Below, in pieces: positions 41,856 to 49,599 of a stretch of DNA of 64,000 nucleotides. Every line of letters begins with the position of its first letter. Within the stretch, counting starts at the first letter, position 1. The notes under the pieces are model-generated. The model saw only the letters and a program-made list of their open reading frames with translations. It was not told the DNA's origin and searched no databases. This DNA comes from Stutzerimonas stutzeri (GTDB lineage Bacteria > Pseudomonadota > Gammaproteobacteria > Pseudomonadales > Pseudomonadaceae): NCBI GenBank assembly GCA_002387205.1, contig DGLA01000025.1, forward strand, positions 32,327 through 96,326, read 5' to 3'. A program made the position numbers and the translations under genes.

Positions 41856-42934
41856 AAGCGTCGCTGCTCAACAAACTCGACATTCTGCAGGACCGCTTCG
41901 AGGAACTCACTGCGTTGCTCGGCGACGCCGAAGTGATCAGCGACCAGACCCGTTTTCGCGCCTATTCGCGCGAGTATGCCGAGGTCGAGCCGGTCATCGC
42001 CACATACCGCCAGTTTCTCAAGACGCAGTCTGACCTTGACGGGGCTCAGGCGCTGCTCAAGGACAGCGACCCGGATGTACGGGAGATGGCCGAAGAAGAG
42101 GTTATCGAGGCGCGGGGCCAGCTGGAAGAAATCGAAGCCCGTCTCCAGCGCATGCTGCTGCCCAAGGATCCAAAGGACGGACGTAACGTCTTCCTCGAGA
42201 TTCGGGCGGGTACCGGTGGCGACGAGGCGGCAATTTTTTCCGGGGATCTGTTCCGCATGTATTCCCGCTATGCGGAACGCCAGGGCTGGCGCGTCGAAAT
42301 CCTGTCCGAGAGCCCTGGCGAGCATGGGGGCTACAAGGAAGTCATCTCCCGTGTTGAGGGCGAAAACGTCTTTGCCAAACTCAAGTTCGAGTCTGGCGCG
42401 CACCGAGTGCAGCGTGTTCCCGAAACCGAATCACAAGGGCGCATTCATACGTCCGCTTGCACGGTTGCCGTACTGCCCGAGCCGGACGAGCAGATCGCCA
42501 TCGAGATCAATCCGGCGGATCTGCGCGTCGACACCTACCGGGCGTCCGGCGCCGGTGGTCAGCACATCAACAAGACCGATTCGGCCGTGCGTATCACGCA
42601 TATTCCCAGCGGCATCGTCGTGGAATGTCAGGAGGAGCGCTCGCAGCACAAGAACCGCGCCCGGGCCATGGCCTGGCTCGCGGCCAAGTTGCAGGATGTG
42701 CAGGACAGCGCTGCGCACAAGGAAATCTCCGATACGCGAAAACTGTTGGTCGGGTCCGGTGATCGCTCCGAGCGCATTCGCACCTATAACTTTCCCCAGG
42801 GACGCGTTACGGACCATCGCATCAATCTGACGCTCTACTCGCTGAATGAGGTCATAGGCGGCGCCGTGGAGCAGGTAATCGAGCCATTGCTGCAGGAATA
42901 CCAGGCCGATCAGCTTGCCGCTCTGGGTGACTGA
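41852..42934 (+). CDS. prfA: Peptide chain release factor 1
   Basis: 360-residue class I release factor for UAA/UAG. The GGQ tripeptide is in RASGAGGQHINKTDSAVRI (~230). The codon-recognition loop PxT (RVPETESQGRIHTS) lies near 190, with domain 1 coiled coil at the N-terminus. The start overlaps hemA by four bases, and prmC, which methylates this protein's GGQ glutamine, follows after 60 bases. Confidence 0.97.
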   Translation: MKASLLNKLDILQDRFEELTALLGDAEVISDQTRFRAYSREYAEVEPVIATYRQFLKTQSDLDGAQALLKDSDPDVREMAEEEVIEARGQLEEIEARLQRMLLPKDPKDGRNVFLEIRAGTGGDEAAIFSGDLFRMYSRYAERQGWRVEILSESPGEHGGYKEVISRVEGENVFAKLKFESGAHRVQRVPETESQGRIHTSACTVAVLPEPDEQIAIEINPADLRVDTYRASGAGGQHINKTDSAVRITHIPSGIVVECQEERSQHKNRARAMAWLAAKLQDVQDSAAHKEISDTRKLLVGSGDRSERIRTYNFPQGRVTDHRINLTLYSLNEVIGGAVEQVIEPLLQEYQADQLAALGD

Positions 42935-42994
42935 TCGCCTTCACCTGCACCACCCCTGTTGCGCGACTCTGCACTGAAACCGGAACACCCGAAC

Positions 42995-43822
42995 ATGGCG
43001 ACGATCGACTTTTTGCTGCGTGCTTCACGGTTGCCCGAATCGCCCAGTGCCCGGCTCGATGCCGAGTGGCTCCTCGCTGAGGCGCTGGGCAAGCCGACTA
43101 GCTATCTGCGTACCTGGCCTGAGCGGGAGGTACCTGCTGAGGCAGAGGCCCGTTTCAGCGCTGATCTCGAGCGTCGTCGCTTGGGCGAACCAGTGGCCTA
43201 TATCCTTGGTCGGCAAGGGTTCTGGAGCCTCGATCTTGAAGTGGCGCCGCATACCTTGATTCCGAGGCCGGACACCGAACTCCTGGTCGAGACCGCACTG
43301 CAGCTGCTCCCGCCCGACCCTGCGACCGTGCTCGACCTGGGTTCCGGTTCCGGTGCGATTGCCCTGGCCATCGCCAGTGAGCGTCCGGCCTGGCAGCTGA
43401 CGGGGGTGGACCGCGTCAGCGAAGCCGTTGCCCTGGCTATTCGCAACGCCCGGCGGCTCCGCCTTGGCAATGCGAGCTTTCTGGAAAGTCATTGGTTTTC
43501 TGCGCTTGCAGGCCGCCGTTATGACCTGATCGTCTCGAATCCGCCTTATATTCAGGCCAGCGACCCCCATCTATTGCAGGGCGATCTGCGCTTCGAGCCG
43601 AGCAGCGCGCTGGTGGCGGGTGCCGATGGCCTGGACGATATCCGGCTGATCATTTCACAAGCGCCGCACCACCTGTCTCCGGCCGGCTGGTTGCTGCTGG
43701 AACACGGCTATGACCAGGCTGCGGCGGTGCGAGGGTTGTTACTGGAAGCGGGGTTCAGCGAGATCGCCAGCCGCAACGACCTTGGTGGCCACGAGCGTGT
43801 CAGTCTTGGTCGCCTGCCATGA
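42995..43822 (+). CDS. prmC: Release factor glutamine methyltransferase
   Basis: 275-residue SAM-dependent enzyme that methylates the GGQ Gln of RF1 and RF2. An N-terminal helical domain is followed by the SAM motif VLDLGSGSGAIALAIASERP and the catalytic NPPY (LIVSNPPYIQASDPHL). Start ATG 42995 (MATIDFLLRA) has only a weak Shine-Dalgarno; an upstream in-frame start at 42959 cannot be excluded. Part of hemA-prfA-prmC-moeB-murI. Confidence 0.95.
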   Translation: MATIDFLLRASRLPESPSARLDAEWLLAEALGKPTSYLRTWPEREVPAEAEARFSADLERRRLGEPVAYILGRQGFWSLDLEVAPHTLIPRPDTELLVETALQLLPPDPATVLDLGSGSGAIALAIASERPAWQLTGVDRVSEAVALAIRNARRLRLGNASFLESHWFSALAGRRYDLIVSNPPYIQASDPHLLQGDLRFEPSSALVAGADGLDDIRLIISQAPHHLSPAGWLLLEHGYDQAAAVRGLLLEAGFSEIASRNDLGGHERVSLGRLP

Positions 43823-43840
43823 CCCTAGGAGAACGCCCGC

Positions 43841-44596
43841 ATGCTGAGCGATGACGAGCTGCTGCGATACAGCCGGCAGATCTTGCTGAAACAGGTAGAC
43901 ATCGAGGGGCAGCTCAAGCTCAGGTCGAGCCGTGTACTGATTGTTGGGCTGGGCGGGCTGGGGTCTCCTGTCGCCCTGTATCTCGCCGCGGCCGGGGTCG
44001 GGGAATTGCATCTTGCGGATTTCGATCGGCTTGACCTGACCAATCTGCAACGGCAGATCGCCCACGACACCTCGTCGATCGGCATGCATAAGGTTGATTC
44101 GGCGATGGCTCGGTTGTCTGCGATCAACCCGTTGATCCGGCTGGTTCCGCATCGGACGGCAATGGATGTCGATACGCTGGTTGCGGCGGTAGCCGCGGTG
44201 GATCTGGTGCTCGACTGCACGGACAACTTTGCCGTGCGCGAAGCCGTGAATGCTGCCTGTGTGGCGGCAACCAAGCCGCTGGTCAGCGGTGCGGCCATCC
44301 GGTTTGAGGGGCAGCTATCGGTATTCGATCCGCGCATCGAGAGCAGTCCCTGCTATCACTGCCTCTACGGCCACGGCAGCGAGGCTGAGCTGACCTGCAG
44401 CGAGGCTGGCGTGCTGGGGCCTGTGGTGGGCATGGTCGGAAGCCTGCAGGCCCTGGAGGCGATCAAGCTGCTGGCGGGTTTCGGTGAGCCGCTGGTGGGA
44501 AGGCTGCTGTTGCTGGACGCACTGGGGAGTCGCTTTCGCGAATTGAAGGTCAAGCGTGATCCGGCGTGCACGGTCTGTGGTAGCGGCCGTGGCTGA
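43841..44596 (+). CDS. moeB: Molybdopterin-synthase adenylyltransferase MoeB (ThiF family)
   Basis: 251-residue E1-like adenylyltransferase that activates the C-terminal Gly-Gly of MoaD. The N-terminal MLSDDELLRYSRQILLKQVDIEGQ is typical. Nucleotide loop LIVGLGGLGSPVALYLAAAGVGEL lies near 35-58, then CTDNFAVREAVNAAC. Zinc cysteines are in CYHC and CTVCG. ThiF is an alternative, but the position between prmC and murI is the known moeB context in pseudomonads. AGGAG precedes ATG 43841. Confidence 0.9.
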   Translation: MLSDDELLRYSRQILLKQVDIEGQLKLRSSRVLIVGLGGLGSPVALYLAAAGVGELHLADFDRLDLTNLQRQIAHDTSSIGMHKVDSAMARLSAINPLIRLVPHRTAMDVDTLVAAVAAVDLVLDCTDNFAVREAVNAACVAATKPLVSGAAIRFEGQLSVFDPRIESSPCYHCLYGHGSEAELTCSEAGVLGPVVGMVGSLQALEAIKLLAGFGEPLVGRLLLLDALGSRFRELKVKRDPACTVCGSGRG

Positions 44597-45380
44597 CAAC
44601 GCGCCGATCGGCGTTTTCGATTCGGGGGTGGGGGGCTTGTCGGTGCTCAGGGAGATCCGAGCGCGCCTGCCTTGCGAGTCCCTGTTGTACTTCGCTGACA
44701 GCGGTCATGTTCCCTATGGCGAAAAGAGCCCGGAATTCATTCGTGAGCGTTGCCGGACCATCGCAGCGTTTCTGCTTGAGCGAGGTGCCAAGGCATTGGT
44801 GGTTGCATGCAATACCGCGACGGCTGCAGGCGTTGCCGACCTGCGTGAATGCTATCCACAGCTTCCCCTGGTTGGGATGGAGCCTGCCGTCAAACCGGCT
44901 GCGCTGGCGACTCGCAGCGGGGTGGTTGGCGTATTGGCAACGACCGGCACATTGAAAAGCGCAAAGTTTGCGGCTCTGCTGGACCGTTTCGCCAGTGATG
45001 TGCGGGTCATCACTCAGCCCTGTCCGGGGTTGGTGGAGTGCATTGAGGCAGGCCAGTTGCAGACGCCGGGCACGCGCAGGCTGCTGGAAGGACTGGTCCT
45101 GCCTTTGGTCGCCCAGGGCTGCGACACACTGATCCTTGGCTGTACTCATTACCCGTTCGTAAAACCGCTGTTGCGTGAAATATTGCCAGCTGACGTCGTG
45201 CTGGTGGATACCGGTACCGCCGTCGCCAGGCATCTCGAAACGCTGTTGACGGCACATGCGCAGCTCGGGTTTGGCGAGGCGAGGGTGCAGTTCTGGAGTA
45301 GCGGCGATCCGCTGCGATTGGCCAGCGTACTGCCGGTACTTTGGGGTGAAAACAGTACAGTTGCCTACTGTTCTGTTTAG
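44589..45380 (+). CDS. murI: Glutamate racemase
   Basis: 263-residue enzyme that converts L- to D-glutamate for peptidoglycan. Motifs: IGVFDSGVGGLSVLREI, YFADSGHVPYG, catalytic Cys in VVACNTATAAGV and LGCTHYPFVKP. The start is GTG at 44589 (V-A-D-N-A-P-I), eight bases inside the end of moeB, so expression is coupled. An earlier in-frame start at 44556 lies deeper in moeB and adds non-conserved residues. Confidence 0.95.
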   Translation: MADNAPIGVFDSGVGGLSVLREIRARLPCESLLYFADSGHVPYGEKSPEFIRERCRTIAAFLLERGAKALVVACNTATAAGVADLRECYPQLPLVGMEPAVKPAALATRSGVVGVLATTGTLKSAKFAALLDRFASDVRVITQPCPGLVECIEAGQLQTPGTRRLLEGLVLPLVAQGCDTLILGCTHYPFVKPLLREILPADVVLVDTGTAVARHLETLLTAHAQLGFGEARVQFWSSGDPLRLASVLPVLWGENSTVAYCSV

Positions 45381-45459
45381 GAACTCCAAATCAAGCCAGG
45401 CCTCTGTATCTGAGTGATAAGAAAAACAGCGATGCCAAAGTTCTGATAAGGAAATTCTT

Positions 45460-45978
45460 ATGAAAAAGCTGATCTCCCTTGCTGCGATTGCAGCCGTTTC
45501 GCTTGCCCAGGCTTCTGCCGCTCATGCGATTGACCTGACGGCAGCGGTTGGCCGAACTGGCGAGTCAACCATGACCTATCGACTCGGTGCACAGATGGAT
45601 TTCAACCGTAGCTGGTTCCAGACCCGCATAGGCCGTCTGACAGGGTATTGGGACGCGGGTTATACCTATTGGAAAGGCGACGAGACCTCCAGCAACCACA
45701 GCATTTCGCTCGCGCCGGTATTCGTTTACGAATTCGGCGGCGGTTCGGTCAAACCCTATCTGGAAGCCGGTATAGGTATCGCGGCATTCGAGAATACGGA
45801 AGTCGAAAACAACGACCTGGGCTCTTCTTTCCAGTTCGAGGATCGGTTTGGCGCAGGCCTGCGTTTTGCCGGTGGACATGAGATCGGCGTGCGCGCCATT
45901 CACTATTCCAATGCCGGAATCAAGAACCCCAACGACGGCATAGAGAGCTACGCGGTACATTATCGCGCCTCGTTCTGA
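45460..45978 (+). CDS. pagL: Lipid A 3-O-deacylase (PagL-like acyloxyacyl hydrolase)
   Basis: 172-residue outer-membrane beta-barrel with a 23-residue signal peptide (ends ASAAHA). The conserved C-terminal block AIHYSNAGIKNPNDGIESYAVHYRASF contains the catalytic His-Ser pair (HxS) and the terminal aromatic typical of barrels. PagL removes the 3-O-acyl chain from lipid A. RBS AAGGAAATTC. It follows murI but across 79 bases, and probably has its own promoter. Confidence 0.92.
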   Translation: MKKLISLAAIAAVSLAQASAAHAIDLTAAVGRTGESTMTYRLGAQMDFNRSWFQTRIGRLTGYWDAGYTYWKGDETSSNHSISLAPVFVYEFGGGSVKPYLEAGIGIAAFENTEVENNDLGSSFQFEDRFGAGLRFAGGHEIGVRAIHYSNAGIKNPNDGIESYAVHYRASF

Positions 45979-46017
45979 ACCGCTTGAGATGGCTGACGGC
46001 ACCAGGCGCCAGCCTTC

Positions 46018-46332
46018 TCAGTCCAGGTAGGCTCGTGCCGAGTCCCTGCGCTCATCCAGACAATCCTCCGAGCCCAGCTCGAACTCTCGGCAGATAAGAG
46101 GACGCTGCGCATAGATCGTGCAGCGCATGCTGTCCCGGTCTAGCGCGGCGCACCAGCCGTCGTCGAGGCGGCGCATCACCTGGCCGCCCCAGTCATCTTC
46201 CTCGATGAAGCGATCCGGGACGCCCGTTTCAGTCAGCAGAATCACTTCGAGGCGGCAGCAGCACGCGGCACAGGTGCTGCACCTGATTGCCTCGTCCGGT
46301 AGTTGGCGGTGGGGAATAGCGGATTGGGTCAT
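46018..46332 (-). CDS. YkgJ-family cysteine-cluster protein
   Basis: 104-residue cytoplasmic protein of the YkgJ / zinc-or-iron chelatable family. Cysteines cluster in CSTCAACCCRLEVIL near the start and then GWCAALDRDSMRCTIYAQRPLICREFELGSEDC, suggesting a metal or Fe-S site. Role unknown. It converges with pagL and stands 67 bases downstream of the uraA stop, on the opposite side from the uraA-upp promoter. Confidence 0.87.
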   Translation of the reverse strand: MTQSAIPHRQLPDEAIRCSTCAACCCRLEVILLTETGVPDRFIEEDDWGGQVMRRLDDGWCAALDRDSMRCTIYAQRPLICREFELGSEDCLDERRDSARAYLD

Positions 46333-46399
46333 CGCGGCAGTCTACTCGCCTTGCACTTCGATAGCTGCAAAGGCGAGTGCTGCAGTGAGCCGTCGGGCT

Positions 46400-47665
46400 T
46401 CAGACCTGTTCGTCTTCGAGTTGCTTGGCCTTCCAGCCCTCACCACCGGGTAACAGCAGGTTCAGGATCAGCGCGATGATGGCGCACAGCGAAATGCCGG
46501 AAAGGCTGAACTCTCCGTAGCCGAACGCCATCCCGCCGATGCCGAACACCAGCGTGACGGACACTATGATCAGGTTGCGAGCTTCGGACAGATCCACCTG
46601 GTGGCGTATCAGGGTGCTCAGGCCGACAACGGCAATCGAGCCGAACAGCAAGCAGAGGATGCCGCCCATGACCGGTACCGGAATGCTCAGCAGCCCGGCG
46701 CCGAACTTGCCGATAAAGGCAAGGACGATGGCAAAGATGGCTGCCCAGGTCATGATCTTCGGGTTGTAGTTCTTCGTCAGCATCACCGCGCCGGTGACCT
46801 CCGCGTAGGTGGTGTTGGGTGGGCCCCCAAACAAGCCTGCTGCCGAGGTCGCCAGTCCATCTCCAAGAAGCGTGCGGTGCAGGCCCGGTTTTTTGATGAA
46901 GTTGTTACCGGTGACGCCGCCAATCGCGACAACGCCGCCGATGTGCTCGATCGCTGGCGCCAGTGCGACCGGAACCATGAACAGGATTGCACCGAGATGG
47001 AATTCAGGCGCGACGAAGTTCGGCAAGGCCAGCCAGGGCGCAGCCGAGATGCCAGCGGTATCCACCACACCGAACGCAAGCGACAAGCCGTAACCCACTG
47101 CAACGCCAGCAAGAATCGGAACCAGGCGAAACAGCCCCTTACCCAGAACGGCAACCAGTAGCGTCGTTAGCAATGCAGACATCGATATCAACATGGCTGT
47201 CCCGTAGGGCACCAGCTGAGCACTGCCGTCACCCGCCTTGCCCATGGCCATATTGACCGCGACCGGGGACAGGGCGAGACCGATGGAAATGATCACCGGG
47301 GCAATGACCACCGGTGGCAATAGCCGGTCGATGAACCCTGGACCTTTGAGTCGAACTGCAAAACCAAGAAAGATGTAGACGACACCAGCAGCGACCACTC
47401 CACCGAGCACGGCTGGCAGGCCGAACTCGCCTTTGGCAGCAATGATCGGCGCAATGAAAGCGAAGCTCGACGCCAGGAACACCGGTACCTGGCGTCTGGT
47501 GACGAGCTGAAACAGCAATGTGCCAATGCCGGCGGTGAACAAGGCAACGTTGGGGTCCATTCCGGTGATCAGTGGCATCAGTACGAGTGCGCCAAAGGCC
47601 ACGAACAACATTTGCGCGCCGGCCAATACCTGGCGACCGAGCGGCTCTTCCATGGGTTGCGACAT
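46400..47665 (-). CDS. uraA: Uracil:proton symporter (NCS2 family)
   Basis: 421-residue inner-membrane permease with about 14 hydrophobic segments, NCS2 nucleobase family. The uracil-type signature is seen in VALAPAIEHIGGVVAIGGVTGNNF, where the central Glu is substrate-binding in UraA, followed by GGPPNTTYAEVTGAVMLTKNYNPK. It begins three bases after the upp stop, so uptake and PRPP-dependent salvage are co-expressed. Confidence 0.93.
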   Translation of the reverse strand: MSQPMEEPLGRQVLAGAQMLFVAFGALVLMPLITGMDPNVALFTAGIGTLLFQLVTRRQVPVFLASSFAFIAPIIAAKGEFGLPAVLGGVVAAGVVYIFLGFAVRLKGPGFIDRLLPPVVIAPVIISIGLALSPVAVNMAMGKAGDGSAQLVPYGTAMLISMSALLTTLLVAVLGKGLFRLVPILAGVAVGYGLSLAFGVVDTAGISAAPWLALPNFVAPEFHLGAILFMVPVALAPAIEHIGGVVAIGGVTGNNFIKKPGLHRTLLGDGLATSAAGLFGGPPNTTYAEVTGAVMLTKNYNPKIMTWAAIFAIVLAFIGKFGAGLLSIPVPVMGGILCLLFGSIAVVGLSTLIRHQVDLSEARNLIIVSVTLVFGIGGMAFGYGEFSLSGISLCAIIALILNLLLPGGEGWKAKQLEDEQV

Positions 47666-47667
47666 TC

Positions 47668-48306
47668 TCAGATGTCCTTCTGCTTGGTGCCGAAAATCTT
47701 GTCACCAGCATCGCCAAGACCGGGAACGATATACCCGTTCTCGTCCAGATTCTGGTCAATCGAGGCGGTGTAGATGGTAACGTCCGGGTGTGCTTTTTCT
47801 ACCGCTTCGATGCCTTCCGGCGCAGCAACCAACACGAGGGCGCGGATCTCCTTGCAGCCAGCCTTTTTCAGCATGTCGATCGCTGCAACCATGGAGCCGC
47901 CCGTGGCCAGCATGGGGTCGATGATCATCGCCAGACGCTGGTCGAGGTCGTCGACCAGTCGCTCGAGGTAGGTGTGCGCCTGTAGGGTTTCCTCGTTGCG
48001 CGCTATGCCAACGGCACTGACCTTGGCGCCTGGAATCAAACTCAGGACCCCGTCGAGCATGCCGATGCCGGCGCGAAGAATAGGGACGACGGTGATCTTC
48101 TTGCCGGAAATCTTCTCGACCTGGACCGGCCCGCACCATCCATCGATGCTATAGCTCTCCAGCGGCAGGTCGCGGGTCGCTTCGTATGTCAGGATCGAGC
48201 CGACCTCTTGCGCCAGTTCGCGAAAGTTCTTGGTGCTGATATCCGCACGGCGCATCAGCCCAAGTTTGTGACGAATAAGCGGGTGGCGGATCTCTCTAAT
48301 GCTCAT
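47668..48306 (-). CDS. upp: Uracil phosphoribosyltransferase
   Basis: 212-residue enzyme that makes UMP from uracil and PRPP. N-terminal IREIRHPLIRHKLGLMR. PRPP loop IIDPMLATGGSMVAAIDML is near 131-149, and the C-terminal uracil site is YIVPGLGDAGDKIFGT. First gene of upp-uraA, divergent from hpt across 177 bases. Confidence 0.97.
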   Translation of the reverse strand: MSIREIRHPLIRHKLGLMRRADISTKNFRELAQEVGSILTYEATRDLPLESYSIDGWCGPVQVEKISGKKITVVPILRAGIGMLDGVLSLIPGAKVSAVGIARNEETLQAHTYLERLVDDLDQRLAMIIDPMLATGGSMVAAIDMLKKAGCKEIRALVLVAAPEGIEAVEKAHPDVTIYTASIDQNLDENGYIVPGLGDAGDKIFGTKQKDI

Positions 48307-48483
48307 GGCGGCTCCGGCGGCGGTCAGATAAACCGGCGTAGATTAATGCATCGGGGTGCTAGCGGCTATTGATGAGTCAAACAGCACTTGCCCTGGCCAT
48401 GACCCCGTCGGTATCGTCGCGCCCCTTGTTTTTGCGTGCAGCCGACCCGCTGCTTGCCCTTTAACTACCTTGGAGCATCGCCA

Positions 48484-49041
48484 ATGTCCGTCGATCTCGC
48501 ACACGTTCGCCAAATCATGGCTGAAGCCGACTGTCTTTATGCCGAGGCCGAGGTTGACGCCGCAATCGACGCGGTCGCAGCGAAAATCAACAGTGAGCTG
48601 GCCGACCGAAACCCGGTTGTTTTCTGTGTGATGAATGGTGGGCTGGTTTTTTCCGGCAAGCTGGTTCCGAAACTGAGTTTTCCGCTGGAGCTGTCCTACC
48701 TGCATGCAACTCGGTATCGCAATGAAACCAGCGGCGGGGAACTGTTCTGGAAGGCGAAGCCGGAAATCTCCTTCATTGACCGCGACGTACTGATCGTCGA
48801 TGACATTCTCGACGAGGGCCATACGCTTGGTGCAATCATCGATTTCTGTCGTCATGCGGGGGCGTCGGCCGTCTATACGGCCGTTCTGGTCGACAAGGAT
48901 CATCAGCGTAAAGCTCGGCCCGATCTAAAAGCTGATTATGTTGGAATGACCTGCGTCGATCGTTACGTGTTCGGCTGCGGCATGGACTACAAGGGATACT
49001 GGCGCAATGCGCCGGGTATCTATGCCGTAAAAGGCATGTAG
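48484..49041 (+). CDS. hpt: Hypoxanthine-guanine phosphoribosyltransferase
   Basis: 185-residue type I phosphoribosyltransferase for purine salvage. The PRPP loop is DVLIVDDILDEGHTLGAI (~101-118), with CVMNGGLVFSGKL earlier and VDRYVFGCGMDYKGYWRN late. The long hypoxanthine PRTase form known from pseudomonads is the best match. Start ATG at 48484 follows TTGGAGCATCGCCA. Divergent from upp-uraA. Confidence 0.93.
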   Translation: MSVDLAHVRQIMAEADCLYAEAEVDAAIDAVAAKINSELADRNPVVFCVMNGGLVFSGKLVPKLSFPLELSYLHATRYRNETSGGELFWKAKPEISFIDRDVLIVDDILDEGHTLGAIIDFCRHAGASAVYTAVLVDKDHQRKARPDLKADYVGMTCVDRYVFGCGMDYKGYWRNAPGIYAVKGM

Positions 49042-49599
49042 GCAGCCCCGTTTTCACAGGCTGATTACCGACATGGCCCAGCCCCCTGCTGTCCATGCTT
49101 AACCTTCATTCCAAACGGTGAAGGTCTGCCGGAGACGGCGCAACGCTTTGCTCTCGCAAGCTGGGCAGCCCGCTTTGCCCTTGTCTACGCCAGGTCGCTC
49201 CGGCCAGGTGTGCTGCCGTGTTTCGTTTCGCCTCAGACGCTGCGCTTGCGGTAACGCTGTCGGGGCTCATTGCAGTCTGTTGGCACCTCTGCTTTTGCGA
49301 CCTTAGGTCGCCCCATCGGGCAGCCCCGCGCACTGTGCATGCGAAATTGTGATGCGTCTCCGATTACAGGCTCTCAAGTGCTCTAGGTCAGGGCTTGCGC
49401 TGAGTATGCAGACGGCTAAGCTCTCTCCGATAGCTTCGCTTGCCTTGCGCGTTGAGACGCGGGCGAGCGTCGCTGAAGCCTAAGGACGGGAAGGCCGTTC
49501 ATACTTTGGGATTACAAAACAAATCAAACCTTAGTGCGCTTATCCCTCTGCTGCCGTGTGGTTAGGGTGAACGTACTTCGAACCAACCAGGAGCGCCTC
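49042..49599. other. 558-base intergenic region upstream of the DUF1302 gene
   Basis: No credible gene. It holds a 7-bp inverted repeat at 49102-49125 (ACCTTCA/TGAAGGT) about 60 bases after hpt, and a 15-base near-perfect palindrome at 49297-49311. Near 49513-49535 there is an AT-rich stretch that probably contains the DUF1302 promoter. Several short open frames lack ribosome-binding sites and recognisable content. Confidence 0.55.
49297..49311. promoter_or_regulatory. Palindrome upstream of DUF1302/DUF1329 genes
   Basis: GCGACCT-T-AGGTCGC, seven-base perfect arms around one base, about 289 bases upstream of the DUF1302 start codon. This could be an operator for a dimeric regulator such as the MalT-like protein encoded downstream; no T-tract follows, so it is not an ordinary terminator. 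Confidence 0.35.

Noticed and set aside
45983..46012. Bidirectional terminator between pagL and the ykgJ-like gene
   Set aside because: GGCTG/CAGCC arms are present but the stem is short, with a large loop and no T-tract.
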